Assembly: GCF_003048615.2 (NCBI RefSeq)
Contig: NZ_CP049263.1
Coordinates: forward strand, 496,001 to 560,000
Direction of reading: 5' to 3'
Source of the DNA: Campylobacter concisus
GTDB lineage: Bacteria; Campylobacterota; Campylobacteria; Campylobacterales; Campylobacteraceae
DNA: 64,000 nt
In this document: in pieces, positions 56,415-64,000 of the stretch
Position numbering within the stretch: the first letter of the stretch is position 1
Layout: every line of letters starts with the position of its first letter
The notes under the pieces: model-generated
Told to the model about the DNA's origin: nothing
The model's input: the letters and a program-made list of their open reading frames with translations, nothing else
The model's database searches: none
Position numbers and translations under genes: made by a program

Positions 56415-58569
56415 AATTTTATTTTTAATTCCGGTTTGTGTTTTTAGTTTAAGTGCAGCAGTGCAAGATGTGCAGCTATTAGCTGATGATGTGAAGCAAG
56501 ATAAGGGCATCGTAACGGCAAACAAAAACGTCGTTGTATATTCGCAAGAGTATCTTGTGACGGCTGATTGCGCTGTTTATGATCAAAACAACTCCGTCAT
56601 TGAGCTCTTTGGCAATGTCAATATGATGAAGGGCAAAGATGAGGTCTCTCGCTCAAACTACGCTAAGCTAAATTTAAAAAACAACAACGCTGCTTTTGAG
56701 TCACTTTTTATGATGAACAAAGACATGGAAGTGTGGATGAGAAGCGATGAGAGCAGCTCTGATAGTGAGTACTACAGAGTAAGAAAGGCGATGGTTTCAA
56801 GCTGCAACGTCCAAGATCCTGACTGGAGCATCACCTCAAGCTCAGCCATGCTAAACAAACAGAGCAAATTTTTGCACCTTTTTAACCCAGTCTTTCGCAT
56901 AGCAAACGTGCCAGTCTTTTACTTGCCATACTTTGGCTTTTCAACTGATACTACAAGAAGGACAGGCCTTTTGCCGCCAGAGCTAGGATACGGCAAGTCA
57001 GAGGGCTTTTACTACAAGCAGCCAGTATATTTTGCACCTTATAATGAGTGGGATCTGGAGTTTGATCCGCAGATAAGAACAAACAGGGGCGCTGGAATTT
57101 ACGGTGCTTTTAGATTTACTGATTCGCCTGATTCAAGAGGTGAGATCAGCTTTGGTTCATTTACTGATAAAAACAGCTACCGAGCCAAGCAAAAAAGCGA
57201 GACTTCAAACAGAGCTGAGCTAAAAAATAAAACTCACAAAGGTGTCGGGCTAAAATATGAAAGAGATAAACTCATAAAATACCTTAGCGAGGCCGATCTG
57301 CAAGAGGGCATGTGGATAGATGCAACCAAGCTAAATGACATAGACTATCTAAATTTAAAGGGCAGAGATGATGACTATGACTCGCTTGTCACCTCTAAAT
57401 TTAACTACTTCATAGCAAATGACGATCACTACTTTGGCGCCTATGCGAAATACTACATAGATACCGAAAAGATCGGCTCAAAGAATGAAAACAAAGATAC
57501 GCTTCAAGAGCTTCCATCGCTTCAGTATCATAAATTTACAGACGATATAGTCTTGCCAAATATCTTATATTCAATCGATCTTCAATCACACAGATATGAT
57601 AGAAAGATAGGCGTTAGAGCAACCCAGTATGAATTTACGCTGCCAGCTTCAGTGCATGTGCCACTGTTTGATGATAGTTTAACGTTTTCATTTTACGAGT
57701 ACCTTTACGCTTCAAGGATAAACTACGAAAACAAGATAAATTCATTTGATGACAAAAGAGAAGACAAACACGCAAATTTTGTAAATAACTACCATAAATT
57801 TGCCCTTCACACAGACCTTGCAAAGGCGTATGAGAGCTTTTATCACACTTTAAATTTTGGTGCTGAGTACTTGCTGCCAGGCTATAGAAAAGGAAATTTA
57901 GACGATGAGTTTATCTACGATAAAGATCTAAATGAGTATGAAAATTTCTTAGCTCAAGATCAGAGCAAAGAGGAAGTTTCTGGATATTTGACGCAGTATT
58001 TCTTTAACGGCAGTGGCAGAAAGGTCGTCAAACACAGCATCTCACAAGGTTACTACACAAAAGATGATGAGTATTCAAATTTAAAAAATGCCATCTACCT
58101 ATATCCGTTTGAGAATTTTAGCCTTTATAATAAGCTAGAGTACTCACACAAAGATAGAGAGCTTAAAAAGGTGCAAAACGGACTTTACTATACGCATGAT
58201 CTATTTTGGATAAATATGCTCCATACGATGAAAAAGAGCGATAGCCTTGCTAAAAACAGCGCAACAAAAGATAGCTACTTTACAAGCAGCGCTGGCGTGA
58301 AGCTCCCTCATCAATATAGCCTAATTGGCGGCTGGCAATACGACGTTGAGAGAAGCTACACAAAAAGCTGGAGAGTTGGCGTGCTTCATCAAAGAAAGTG
58401 CTGGAACTACGGGCTAATTTATCAACACGATGTTGAGCCGACAACAACGACAAATGGCTCAGCCTCAACTAAGAAAAGTGGCATCTACTTTACTATAAAT
58501 TTCTATCCGATGGGCGGCTTGCACTATGACTTTTCACAAAGCAGCACCACTTCATCAAGTAGCAAATAA
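56407..58569 (+). CDS. lptD: LPS-assembly outer-membrane protein LptD
   Basis: 720 residues. Signal peptide (1-18, ending LSAA), an N-terminal OstA/LptA-like beta-jellyroll (DVQLLADDVKQDKGIVTANKN), then the large C-terminal beta-barrel with the family block FGFSTDTTRRTGLLPPELG. It inserts lipooligosaccharide into the outer leaflet together with LptE. A Cys (SSCNVQDPDW) may take part in disulfide pairing, as in E. coli, but the pattern is reduced. The C-terminus is Ser/Thr-rich and follows a typical barrel end. Confidence 0.9.
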   Translation: MRKILFLIPVCVFSLSAAVQDVQLLADDVKQDKGIVTANKNVVVYSQEYLVTADCAVYDQNNSVIELFGNVNMMKGKDEVSRSNYAKLNLKNNNAAFESLFMMNKDMEVWMRSDESSSDSEYYRVRKAMVSSCNVQDPDWSITSSSAMLNKQSKFLHLFNPVFRIANVPVFYLPYFGFSTDTTRRTGLLPPELGYGKSEGFYYKQPVYFAPYNEWDLEFDPQIRTNRGAGIYGAFRFTDSPDSRGEISFGSFTDKNSYRAKQKSETSNRAELKNKTHKGVGLKYERDKLIKYLSEADLQEGMWIDATKLNDIDYLNLKGRDDDYDSLVTSKFNYFIANDDHYFGAYAKYYIDTEKIGSKNENKDTLQELPSLQYHKFTDDIVLPNILYSIDLQSHRYDRKIGVRATQYEFTLPASVHVPLFDDSLTFSFYEYLYASRINYENKINSFDDKREDKHANFVNNYHKFALHTDLAKAYESFYHTLNFGAEYLLPGYRKGNLDDEFIYDKDLNEYENFLAQDQSKEEVSGYLTQYFFNGSGRKVVKHSISQGYYTKDDEYSNLKNAIYLYPFENFSLYNKLEYSHKDRELKKVQNGLYYTHDLFWINMLHTMKKSDSLAKNSATKDSYFTSSAGVKLPHQYSLIGGWQYDVERSYTKSWRVGVLHQRKCWNYGLIYQHDVEPTTTTNGSASTKKSGIYFTINFYPMGGLHYDFSQSSTTSSSSK

Positions 58570-58581
58570 GATGGCTAGATA

Positions 58582-59280
58582 ATGGCAAGCGTTAAATTTA
58601 AAGATCAACTAGATGCAGCTAACAAGCTCATCGAGATATTGCCAAAAAAAGAGCTAAATGACGCTAAGACAATAGTTCTTTGCATGTCGCTTGAGTCAGT
58701 TATCCTGACTGATGTGGTCTGCAGGGGGCTAAATTTGAGCTACGAGATGCTCTTTAGCGAGCCAATCCCTGCGCCAAACAACAGCGAATGCGACGTAGCG
58801 ATAGTTAGTGAAACTGAGGATATCGTGCTAAACGATCCTCTCATAAAAGCTTTTAACATAAGCTATGACTACATCTACGGCGAAGCGCATAGAAAATATG
58901 AAGAGAAAATTTTAAAAAATGTCTATAAATACAGAAAAGGAAATTTGATAGGAGAGCTAAAGGGCAAGAATATTTTACTGATCGATGAGGGGTGTGAGAC
59001 TGGCATGACGGCACTCATTTGCATAAAGACGCTGCTTGATGTGAAGGTAAAATCCATCTCATACGCAACGCCGATGATAGCCACTGATGTCTTTGCAAAT
59101 TTAAATGATATGGTCGATGAAATTTACACGATAAATAAGATCGTTGATTTTATCGATGTGGATTCGTATTACGAGAAAAAGATCGAGGCTACGAGCGAGC
59201 GCATCATGTCGATATTAGAAGAGAGCCCTCACTATTTACCGTTACAAAAACAACAAGGAGATAAAAATAATGCAATATAG
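58582..59280 (+). CDS. Phosphoribosyltransferase-like protein
   Basis: 232 residues. The PRPP-binding loop appears as [19 protein letters not shown], a variant of the usual D-D/E-G-x-x-T-G-x-T. Upstream [17 protein letters not shown] and the hood region are consistent with a type I PRTase fold. The loop Cys and Glu (GCETG) are unusual, so it could be a regulator or a divergent enzyme. It is located between lptD and pnp and overlaps pnp by 11 nt, implying coupling. Confidence 0.8.
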   Translation: MASVKFKDQLDAANKLIEILPKKELNDAKTIVLCMSLESVILTDVVCRGLNLSYEMLFSEPIPAPNNSECDVAIVSETEDIVLNDPLIKAFNISYDYIYGEAHRKYEEKILKNVYKYRKGNLIGELKGKNILLIDEGCETGMTALICIKTLLDVKVKSISYATPMIATDVFANLNDMVDEIYTINKIVDFIDVDSYYEKKIEATSERIMSILEESPHYLPLQKQQGDKNNAI

Positions 59281-61468
59281 TATAGAAGTCAATAATCAGG
59301 TCGAAATTTTTGACCTTAATAAAGTAGCTAAACAAGCTAGTGGGGCAGTGCTTTTAAGGGTGAAAAACACCGTAGTTTTAGCAACTGTGGCAAGAGAAGA
59401 TGTACAAGTTGAAGAGGACTTTTTGCCTCTAACGGTGCAATACATCGAAAAAGCTTACGCAGCTGGCAAAATCCCAGGTGGTTACGTCAAGCGCGAGACC
59501 AAGCCAGGCGACTTTGAGACGCTAACAGCTCGCATCATAGATAGATCGCTTCGCCCGCTTTTCCCAAAAGGCTACGCATACCCAACACAGATCGTTGTCA
59601 TGGTGCTTTCAGCTGATCCTGAGGTTGATTTGCAAGTTGTGAGCCTAAATGCGGCTTCAGTTGCACTTTACCTTAGCGACATCCCTGTAAATCGCCCAGT
59701 TTGTGGTGTAAGAGTTGGCTATATAGATGATAAATTTGTTATTAACCCAAGCAACTCTGAGCTAAAACAAAGCGCGATCGATCTTTATGTTGCTGGCACA
59801 AAAGATGAGCTTTTGATGATCGAGATGAGAAGCTTGCCTCAGCAAACTACGCAACTCATACCGATGGTAGCGATCGAGCCAATGATAGATCCTAGCCTAA
59901 GCGATAGCATGGCGCAAAAGCAAGTGATGAATGAATTTAGTGAAGATAAGATGGTTGAGGCGATCGACTTTGCTGGCAAGGCTATACTAAGAGCTAGCAG
60001 CGCTTATGAAGAGGCGTTTAAAGAGCATAAAAAAGAGGACGCTGCACTTGAGCTAAAACCAGAGATAGAAAACGAAAATATCGCTATTTACATCGATAAA
60101 TTTTATAAAGCAGAGGTTAAAAACGCGATCAATCAAATGGCAAAGAGCGAGCGTGCAAGCGAGCTTGGCAAGATCGCTAAACAAATTTCAAGCGATGAGG
60201 TAGCTCAAAAAGAGGGCTGGGACGAGGCTGTTATCTCAAATGTCCTTGGTAAATATAAAAAGAAAATAGTAAGAGAGCAGATCATAAACGAGGGCGTTAG
60301 AGCCGATGGACGTGGGCTTGAAGAGGTTAGACCTATTAGCATCGAGACAAATGTCCTTCCAAACGCTCACGGCTCATGCCTCTTTACAAGAGGGCAAACT
60401 CAGGCGCTAGTTGTCGCCACTCTTGGCACAGATAGCGACGCTCAGATGTATGACATCCTAACTGAAAAAGCTCCTTTGATTGAGAAATTTATGTTTAACT
60501 ACAACTTCCCAGGCTTTAGCGTCGGCGAAGCAAGCCCACTTAAAGCTCCTGGCAGACGTGAGCTTGGACATGGAAATTTGGCTAAGCGTGCCCTTGCACC
60601 AAGCATTGATCTAGCTTCTCCATATACGATAAGAGTTGTTTCGGAAATTTTAGAGAGCAACGGCTCAAGCTCGATGGCTAGCGTTTGCGGTGGTTCGCTC
60701 GCACTTAGAGCAGCTGGGGTCAATACCCAAAAACTAGTTGCAGGTGTTGCGATGGGTCTTATATTTGAAGGCGATAAACACGCTGTTTTAACCGATATCA
60801 TGGGTCTTGAGGATCACGACGGCGATATGGACTTTAAAGTTGCTGGTACGAGCGATGGTATCACAGCGCTTCAGATGGACATCAAGCTTGGAGGCATCAG
60901 CTTAGAGGTGCTAAAAGAGGCGCTTTATCAAGCAAAACGCGGCAGAGAGCACATCCTTGCTCTAATGACACAGGCTGATAAAAATATAGAGATAAACGAG
61001 GATGTATTGCCAAAACTTGAACTATTTAACGTCGATCCAAGCAAGATCGTAGATATCATCGGTCAAGCTGGCAAGACCATAAAAGAGATCATCGAGAAAT
61101 TTGAAGTTTCGATCGACCTTGATAGAGAAAAAGGCGAGGTCAAAATCGCAGGTGGCGCTAAGAAAAACGTCGATGCAGCAAAAGACTACATCATCTCTAT
61201 CACTTCAAAAGAGAACTCTCGCTCGTTTGGCAAAAAGCCGTTTAAACACGACAAAGAGCGTGTAAAACCGACATTTAATATCGGAGATGAGTTTGTTGGA
61301 AGCGTAAAAAGCGTGGTTGATTTTGGAGTATTTATCGAGCTAAAAGACGGTATTGATGGTCTGCTTCATATCTCAAAGATAAAGAGCCCATTAAACGTAG
61401 GCGATCAGGTAAAAGTGTGTGTGAGCGAGCAAAAAGGAAACAAAATTTCGCTCTCTTTGGTTGAATAA
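59270..61468 (+). CDS. pnp: Polynucleotide phosphorylase
   Basis: 732 residues. Two RNase PH domains (first: [20 protein letters not shown]; second: [16 protein letters not shown] with [20 protein letters not shown]), a KH domain ([19 protein letters not shown]) and a C-terminal S1 domain ([18 protein letters not shown]). It degrades RNA 3' to 5' by phosphorolysis as a trimer. Start ATG 59270 is inside the preceding gene with AAGGAG upstream. All expected domains are complete. Confidence 0.97.
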   Translation: MQYSIEVNNQVEIFDLNKVAKQASGAVLLRVKNTVVLATVAREDVQVEEDFLPLTVQYIEKAYAAGKIPGGYVKRETKPGDFETLTARIIDRSLRPLFPKGYAYPTQIVVMVLSADPEVDLQVVSLNAASVALYLSDIPVNRPVCGVRVGYIDDKFVINPSNSELKQSAIDLYVAGTKDELLMIEMRSLPQQTTQLIPMVAIEPMIDPSLSDSMAQKQVMNEFSEDKMVEAIDFAGKAILRASSAYEEAFKEHKKEDAALELKPEIENENIAIYIDKFYKAEVKNAINQMAKSERASELGKIAKQISSDEVAQKEGWDEAVISNVLGKYKKKIVREQIINEGVRADGRGLEEVRPISIETNVLPNAHGSCLFTRGQTQALVVATLGTDSDAQMYDILTEKAPLIEKFMFNYNFPGFSVGEASPLKAPGRRELGHGNLAKRALAPSIDLASPYTIRVVSEILESNGSSSMASVCGGSLALRAAGVNTQKLVAGVAMGLIFEGDKHAVLTDIMGLEDHDGDMDFKVAGTSDGITALQMDIKLGGISLEVLKEALYQAKRGREHILALMTQADKNIEINEDVLPKLELFNVDPSKIVDIIGQAGKTIKEIIEKFEVSIDLDREKGEVKIAGGAKKNVDAAKDYIISITSKENSRSFGKKPFKHDKERVKPTFNIGDEFVGSVKSVVDFGVFIELKDGIDGLLHISKIKSPLNVGDQVKVCVSEQKGNKISLSLVE

Positions 61469-61486
61469 ATTTTTAAAGGATAGATG

Positions 61487-62338
61487 ATGAAATACAAAAA
61501 GTTGCTTTTTCCAATAGGAGCAGGGGACGATATCGAGCCAAGAATTTACGGTGCTTTAAAGGTTGCACAATGGTTTAAAGCTCACATGGAGATCCTCACT
61601 TGCCAACTAGATCCAAGCGTGGTTTATAATATGAAAATGACGCTTCGTGGTGGAGTGCTTTTTGAGGAATTTTTAAAATCAGCCAAGTCTGAGCTTGCGG
61701 TTGAACACGAAGAGAACGAAAAGCTTTTTAATAAAATTTGCGCCGAGCTTGGCATAAAGGTGAGCGATGAGGTCATAGAAGATGTCTGCACTGCAAATTT
61801 CACGATTCACAATGGAAAAAGAAGCGCCATAGTCGAGCAAGAGAGTAAATTTTGCGATCTAGTCGTAGCTGCAGTGCCACTTGATGGCAAGATCACTGGC
61901 ACATTTGAGTCAGCTGTTTTAAAAAGTGGCAAAAATGCGATCGTTATCCCTAGAAAGATGCGTGAATTTAGGGCTGACAATATCCTTGTAAGCTGGACAG
62001 GAACTACTCAAAGCTCAAGAGCCCTAACTGGCGCGATCGATCTTTTAAAGAGCGCTAAAAAGGTTCAGTGCATCACTTCAAAAGCAAGCCTTGGCGATAA
62101 CGCCGAGCTAAATCTTAAAAAACTTGAAGAGTATTTTAAGGTTCATAATATCAGTGCTAGTTTTGAAGTTATAGCAACTACAACGATACCTGGCGAGGCA
62201 CTTTTAAAAGCTGCAAATGATAGAAATGCAGATCTCATCGTAGCCAGCAGATACGGCGAAAACGGACTAATGGAGATGGTCCTTGGCGGAACATCAAGAT
62301 TTTTCTTAGAACACACAAATATCCCAGTTTATCTATAA
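61487..62338 (+). CDS. Universal stress protein (tandem-type) family protein
   Basis: About 283 residues. The C-terminal UspA half ends with the nucleotide-binding pattern ADLIVASRYGENGLMEMVLG and GTSRFFLEHTNIPVYL (G-2x-G-9x-G-S/T). The N-terminal half is a diverged second Usp-like domain. Role: stress-linked ATP-binding protein; no defined target. Two adjacent ATGs: 61487 is favoured, 6 nt from AAAGGA, over 61484 at 3 nt. It lies 15 nt after pnp and is followed directly by a terminator. Confidence 0.87.
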   Translation: MKYKKLLFPIGAGDDIEPRIYGALKVAQWFKAHMEILTCQLDPSVVYNMKMTLRGGVLFEEFLKSAKSELAVEHEENEKLFNKICAELGIKVSDEVIEDVCTANFTIHNGKRSAIVEQESKFCDLVVAAVPLDGKITGTFESAVLKSGKNAIVIPRKMREFRADNILVSWTGTTQSSRALTGAIDLLKSAKKVQCITSKASLGDNAELNLKKLEEYFKVHNISASFEVIATTTIPGEALLKAANDRNADLIVASRYGENGLMEMVLGGTSRFFLEHTNIPVYL

Positions 62339-62340
62339 TG

Positions 62341-62372
62341 GATTGCGGCTTAGTCCGCGATCTAATTTTTTT
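62341..62372 (+). terminator. Terminator after universal stress gene
   Basis: GATTGCGG-CTTAGT-CCGCGATC, an 8-bp stem with one G-U, followed by TAATTTTTTT. It lies 2 nt after the stop. Confidence 0.85.
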
Positions 62373-62390
62373 AAATTCATCTTTTCTTTT

Positions 62391-62508
62391 TACAAATTTT
62401 TTAACTTTCACTCACTCGCAAGAATTGACTACTAAAATTTGACTTCGCTTACAGCTTAGCTCAAATTTTAGAGCCGAAATTACTCGTTCATGAAATTTTA
62501 AAATTTGC
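62391..62508. repeat. Dispersed repeat module A, copy 2
   Basis: It shares ACTCACTCGCAAGAATTGAC and most of the following 90 nt with 22732-22851, and ends in the same AAATTTTAAAATTTGC. Its left arm is degraded (AAATTTTTTAA). No coding potential. Confidence 0.75.
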
Positions 62509-62530
62509 CTGACTTTCTATTACACAAAAC

Positions 62531-62641
62531 GCATGCAGTGCAAAGCACTAAAGCATGCTACCTCTAACGTGCGATGGGTTTGAGGGATCTAAAGGGAGAT
62601 AAGGGGACGGCTTCGTAATTCAAGTCCCCTTATCTCCCTTT
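62531..62641. repeat. Dispersed structured repeat, module B copy 2
   Basis: 111 nt matching 22603-22713. The nested hairpin has GCATGC/GCATGC (62531-62536, 62553-62558) outside AGTGC/GCACT. The long hairpin 62591-62641 has a perfect 18-bp stem and a loop identical to copy 1. It is flanked on both sides by module A. Confidence 0.85.
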
Positions 62642-62700
62642 TGGATAAAAGAATTTATAAATTTAAAGTTGAGATTTCAAAAATAGAAATTTACTATCGC

Positions 62701-62816
62701 ACAAATTTTAAAATTCTATTCACTCGCAAGAATTGACTACTAAAATTTGGCTTCGCTTATCGCTTAGCTCAAATTTTAGAGCCGTGATATGCTAGCTCAT
62801 AAAATTTTAAAATTTA
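62701..62816. repeat. Dispersed repeat module A, copy 3
   Basis: It begins ACAAATTTTAAAATTC, contains CACTCGCAAGAATTGACTAC, and ends AAAATTTTAAAATTTA. It has diverged from copies 1 and 2 in the last third (GTGATATGCTAGCTC). The remaining spacer 62817-62923 is AT-rich with no recognisable feature. Confidence 0.7.
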
Positions 62817-62923
62817 CTAGAAGCTTCTTGGGTGTTAAATTTAAAATTTAGAATTTAAAAATATAAAATCCAAACCCAGCCTAAACCAGGTTGAAATTTA
62901 TAAAGATTTATGAAGCAGTTTGA

Positions 62924-64000
62924 TTAAAATTTATTCTTTCTTACTTCACTTACTATTGTCTTAGCCATGTTATCAACATCGCTTGTTACTTCATTAGCTC
63001 TATTAGCAATTACAACATTTTCTTTTGTTAAGTGATCTATTTGAGCAACTGATTGATTTATCATATTGATGCCTTCACTTTGCTCTTTGATTGATTCACT
63101 CATCTCATTTATTGATTGAGCTAGGACATTTGTATTTGCTTCTATCTCACCAAGAGATTTTTGAGTACGTTCAGCTAGTTTTCTAACTTCATCAGCCACG
63201 ACGGCAAATCCTCTGCCGTGTTCTCCTGCACGTGCAGCTTCAATTGCAGCATTAAGAGCTAGAAGGTTTGTTTGATCTGCTATATCTCTAATGATAGTTA
63301 TAATGTTTTTGATCTCATCACTTTGTCTTATGACATCAGCTGTCTTTTGAGAGATGGCATTCATTGAGCTAGACATTTGCTCAACTGCAGCTGCTGATTC
63401 TTGAAGTGAGCTTGCTTGAGTGCTAGCACCTTGTGTAAGCTCTTTCATAGCTGAAGCCAAGGTTGTAGCCTTTTCTTCAAGCATCTTGGCATCATTTAAA
63501 TTTGAGTTTAGCATAGAGCAAATTACTTCACCCATATTAGATACTCCAAGTATCATAGCCTTTAGATCGGCCTCTAGCTCATCATTTATCTCAACCTTTG
63601 CCGTAAAGTCATTTTTAGTATATGAGCTAAGAACGTTTGTTATGCCCTTTAAATTTGCTGAGATAGATGTAAAGAATTTATTTAGTAGCTCTTTTAGCTC
63701 ATTTAGCGATGGGTTGTTTGGAGTTGAGCCTATCTTTGCTCCAAGGTTGCCTTTGATCATTAAATTTGCTACCTTATTTAGCTCATCTATCATAGTGCTA
63801 TCTTTTTTGATACCAGCTACGACTTTATCGATGTTTTCATTTATAGCTTTACTCATCTCACCAAATTCATCATTTGATCTTACCTCTAGCTTGCTTGGTG
63901 CTTTTGCTTCGTAAGTTACAAATCTAAATAGATCATCAAGCTTAGACTGGATAGTTTTTATAGGGTTAAGAGACTTTTTAAGTAAGAAATAGACAAATGC
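62924..64000 (-). CDS. Membrane methyl-accepting chemotaxis protein (5' end beyond window)
   Basis: The C-terminal 358 codons of a chemoreceptor; the frame stays open to the right edge, and the Met at 63856 is internal. At the edge [18 protein letters not shown] is the end of a membrane helix running into a HAMP domain (SLNPI, later [14 protein letters not shown]). Then comes the signalling domain with [20 protein letters not shown] and [18 protein letters not shown], ending in VSEVRKNKF. The sensor domain is outside the window, so the ligand is unknown. Confidence 0.93.
   Translation of the reverse strand, partial: AFVYFLLKKSLNPIKTIQSKLDDLFRFVTYEAKAPSKLEVRSNDEFGEMSKAINENIDKVVAGIKKDSTMIDELNKVANLMIKGNLGAKIGSTPNNPSLNELKELLNKFFTSISANLKGITNVLSSYTKNDFTAKVEINDELEADLKAMILGVSNMGEVICSMLNSNLNDAKMLEEKATTLASAMKELTQGASTQASSLQESAAAVEQMSSSMNAISQKTADVIRQSDEIKNIITIIRDIADQTNLLALNAAIEAARAGEHGRGFAVVADEVRKLAERTQKSLGEIEANTNVLAQSINEMSESIKEQSEGINMINQSVAQIDHLTKENVVIANRANEVTSDVDNMAKTIVSEVRKNKF

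Noticed and set aside
63420-63914. 164-residue plus-strand open frame at the right edge
   Set aside because: It is antisense to the MCP gene and Ser/Phe-rich, the usual shadow of a chemoreceptor coding strand.

Overview
The window is an AT-rich, gene-dense bacterial chromosome segment with short intergenic gaps and many ATGA-type stop/start overlaps. Gene content and order (pheST-aroA-ispH-rpsA-serA; rluD-flpA-trmB-ftsEX-envC-like-pyrH-rpoZ-spoT-tyrS-amiC-mnmC; flgS next to a DUF234 protein and a class V aminotransferase) match what I recall of Campylobacter jejuni. A SelW-type selenoprotein, a DUF4304 protein and the base composition point rather to the C. concisus/curvus/showae side of the genus. 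That placement is inference. There is no prophage, IS element, CRISPR array, tRNA or rRNA here.

Layout. 1-2452 (minus): yebC-ppiB-dctA, with dctA cut by the left edge. 2602-6077 (plus): a translationally coupled acetyltransferase, CopZ-like chaperone, CopA copper ATPase and TorD-like protein. 6080-6469 (minus): an unknown coiled-coil protein behind a near-consensus flagellar sigma-28 promoter. 6741-9270: argH and a soluble CZB chemoreceptor. 9349-9702 (minus): a HIT hydrolase. 9821-20283: pheS, pheT, aroA, ispH, rpsA, an anchored unknown, serA, efp and a DUF4304 protein. 20330-20587 (minus): a SelW-like selenoprotein read through an in-frame UGA. 20669-22564: a DJ-1 protein, an RRM protein and a GluQ-RS-like enzyme. 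22603-22851: a structured dispersed repeat. 23014-27348: dnaE and a DUF6882 protein. 27345-29887 (minus): a cysteine hydrolase, flgS and a DUF234 nuclease-like protein. 29939-35911: two paralogous cysteine-desulfurase-like genes bracketing thiD, thiE, fdhD, a ModE-like regulator and a small unknown. 35928-37034 (minus): rodA. 37087-54491: the long cell-envelope, stringent-response and tRNA-modification run, then a cupin, an MFS exporter and hemD. 54516-62338: purD behind a long structured leader, an RDD protein, lptD, a phosphoribosyltransferase-like protein, pnp and a universal stress protein. 62391-62816: a second composite copy of the repeat. 62924 onward (minus): a membrane chemoreceptor cut by the right edge.

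Together the genes cover septal cell-wall splitting (FtsEX, a degenerate EnvC-type activator, AmiC), stringent control (SpoT, RpoZ), translation (PheST, TyrS, RpsA, EF-P, TrmB, MnmC, RluD), and formate/molybdenum/selenium respiration (FdhD, ModE-like, SelW). They also cover motility and chemotaxis (FlgS, two MCPs, the sigma-28 gene) and host adhesion (FlpA).

Most worth a second look: (1) flpA is split by a stop codon inside a sequence laid out like the prfB programmed +1 frameshift site: AAGGAG, a 3-nt spacer, then CCC-UAA-A. (2) A selenoprotein gene is hidden by its UGA and has a hairpin directly after it. (3) A two-module dispersed repeat has a nested hairpin with a compensatory base-pair change between copies. 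(4) A sigma-28 promoter drives an unknown small coiled-coil protein. (5) purD has a long structured leader that may be the purD RNA motif.
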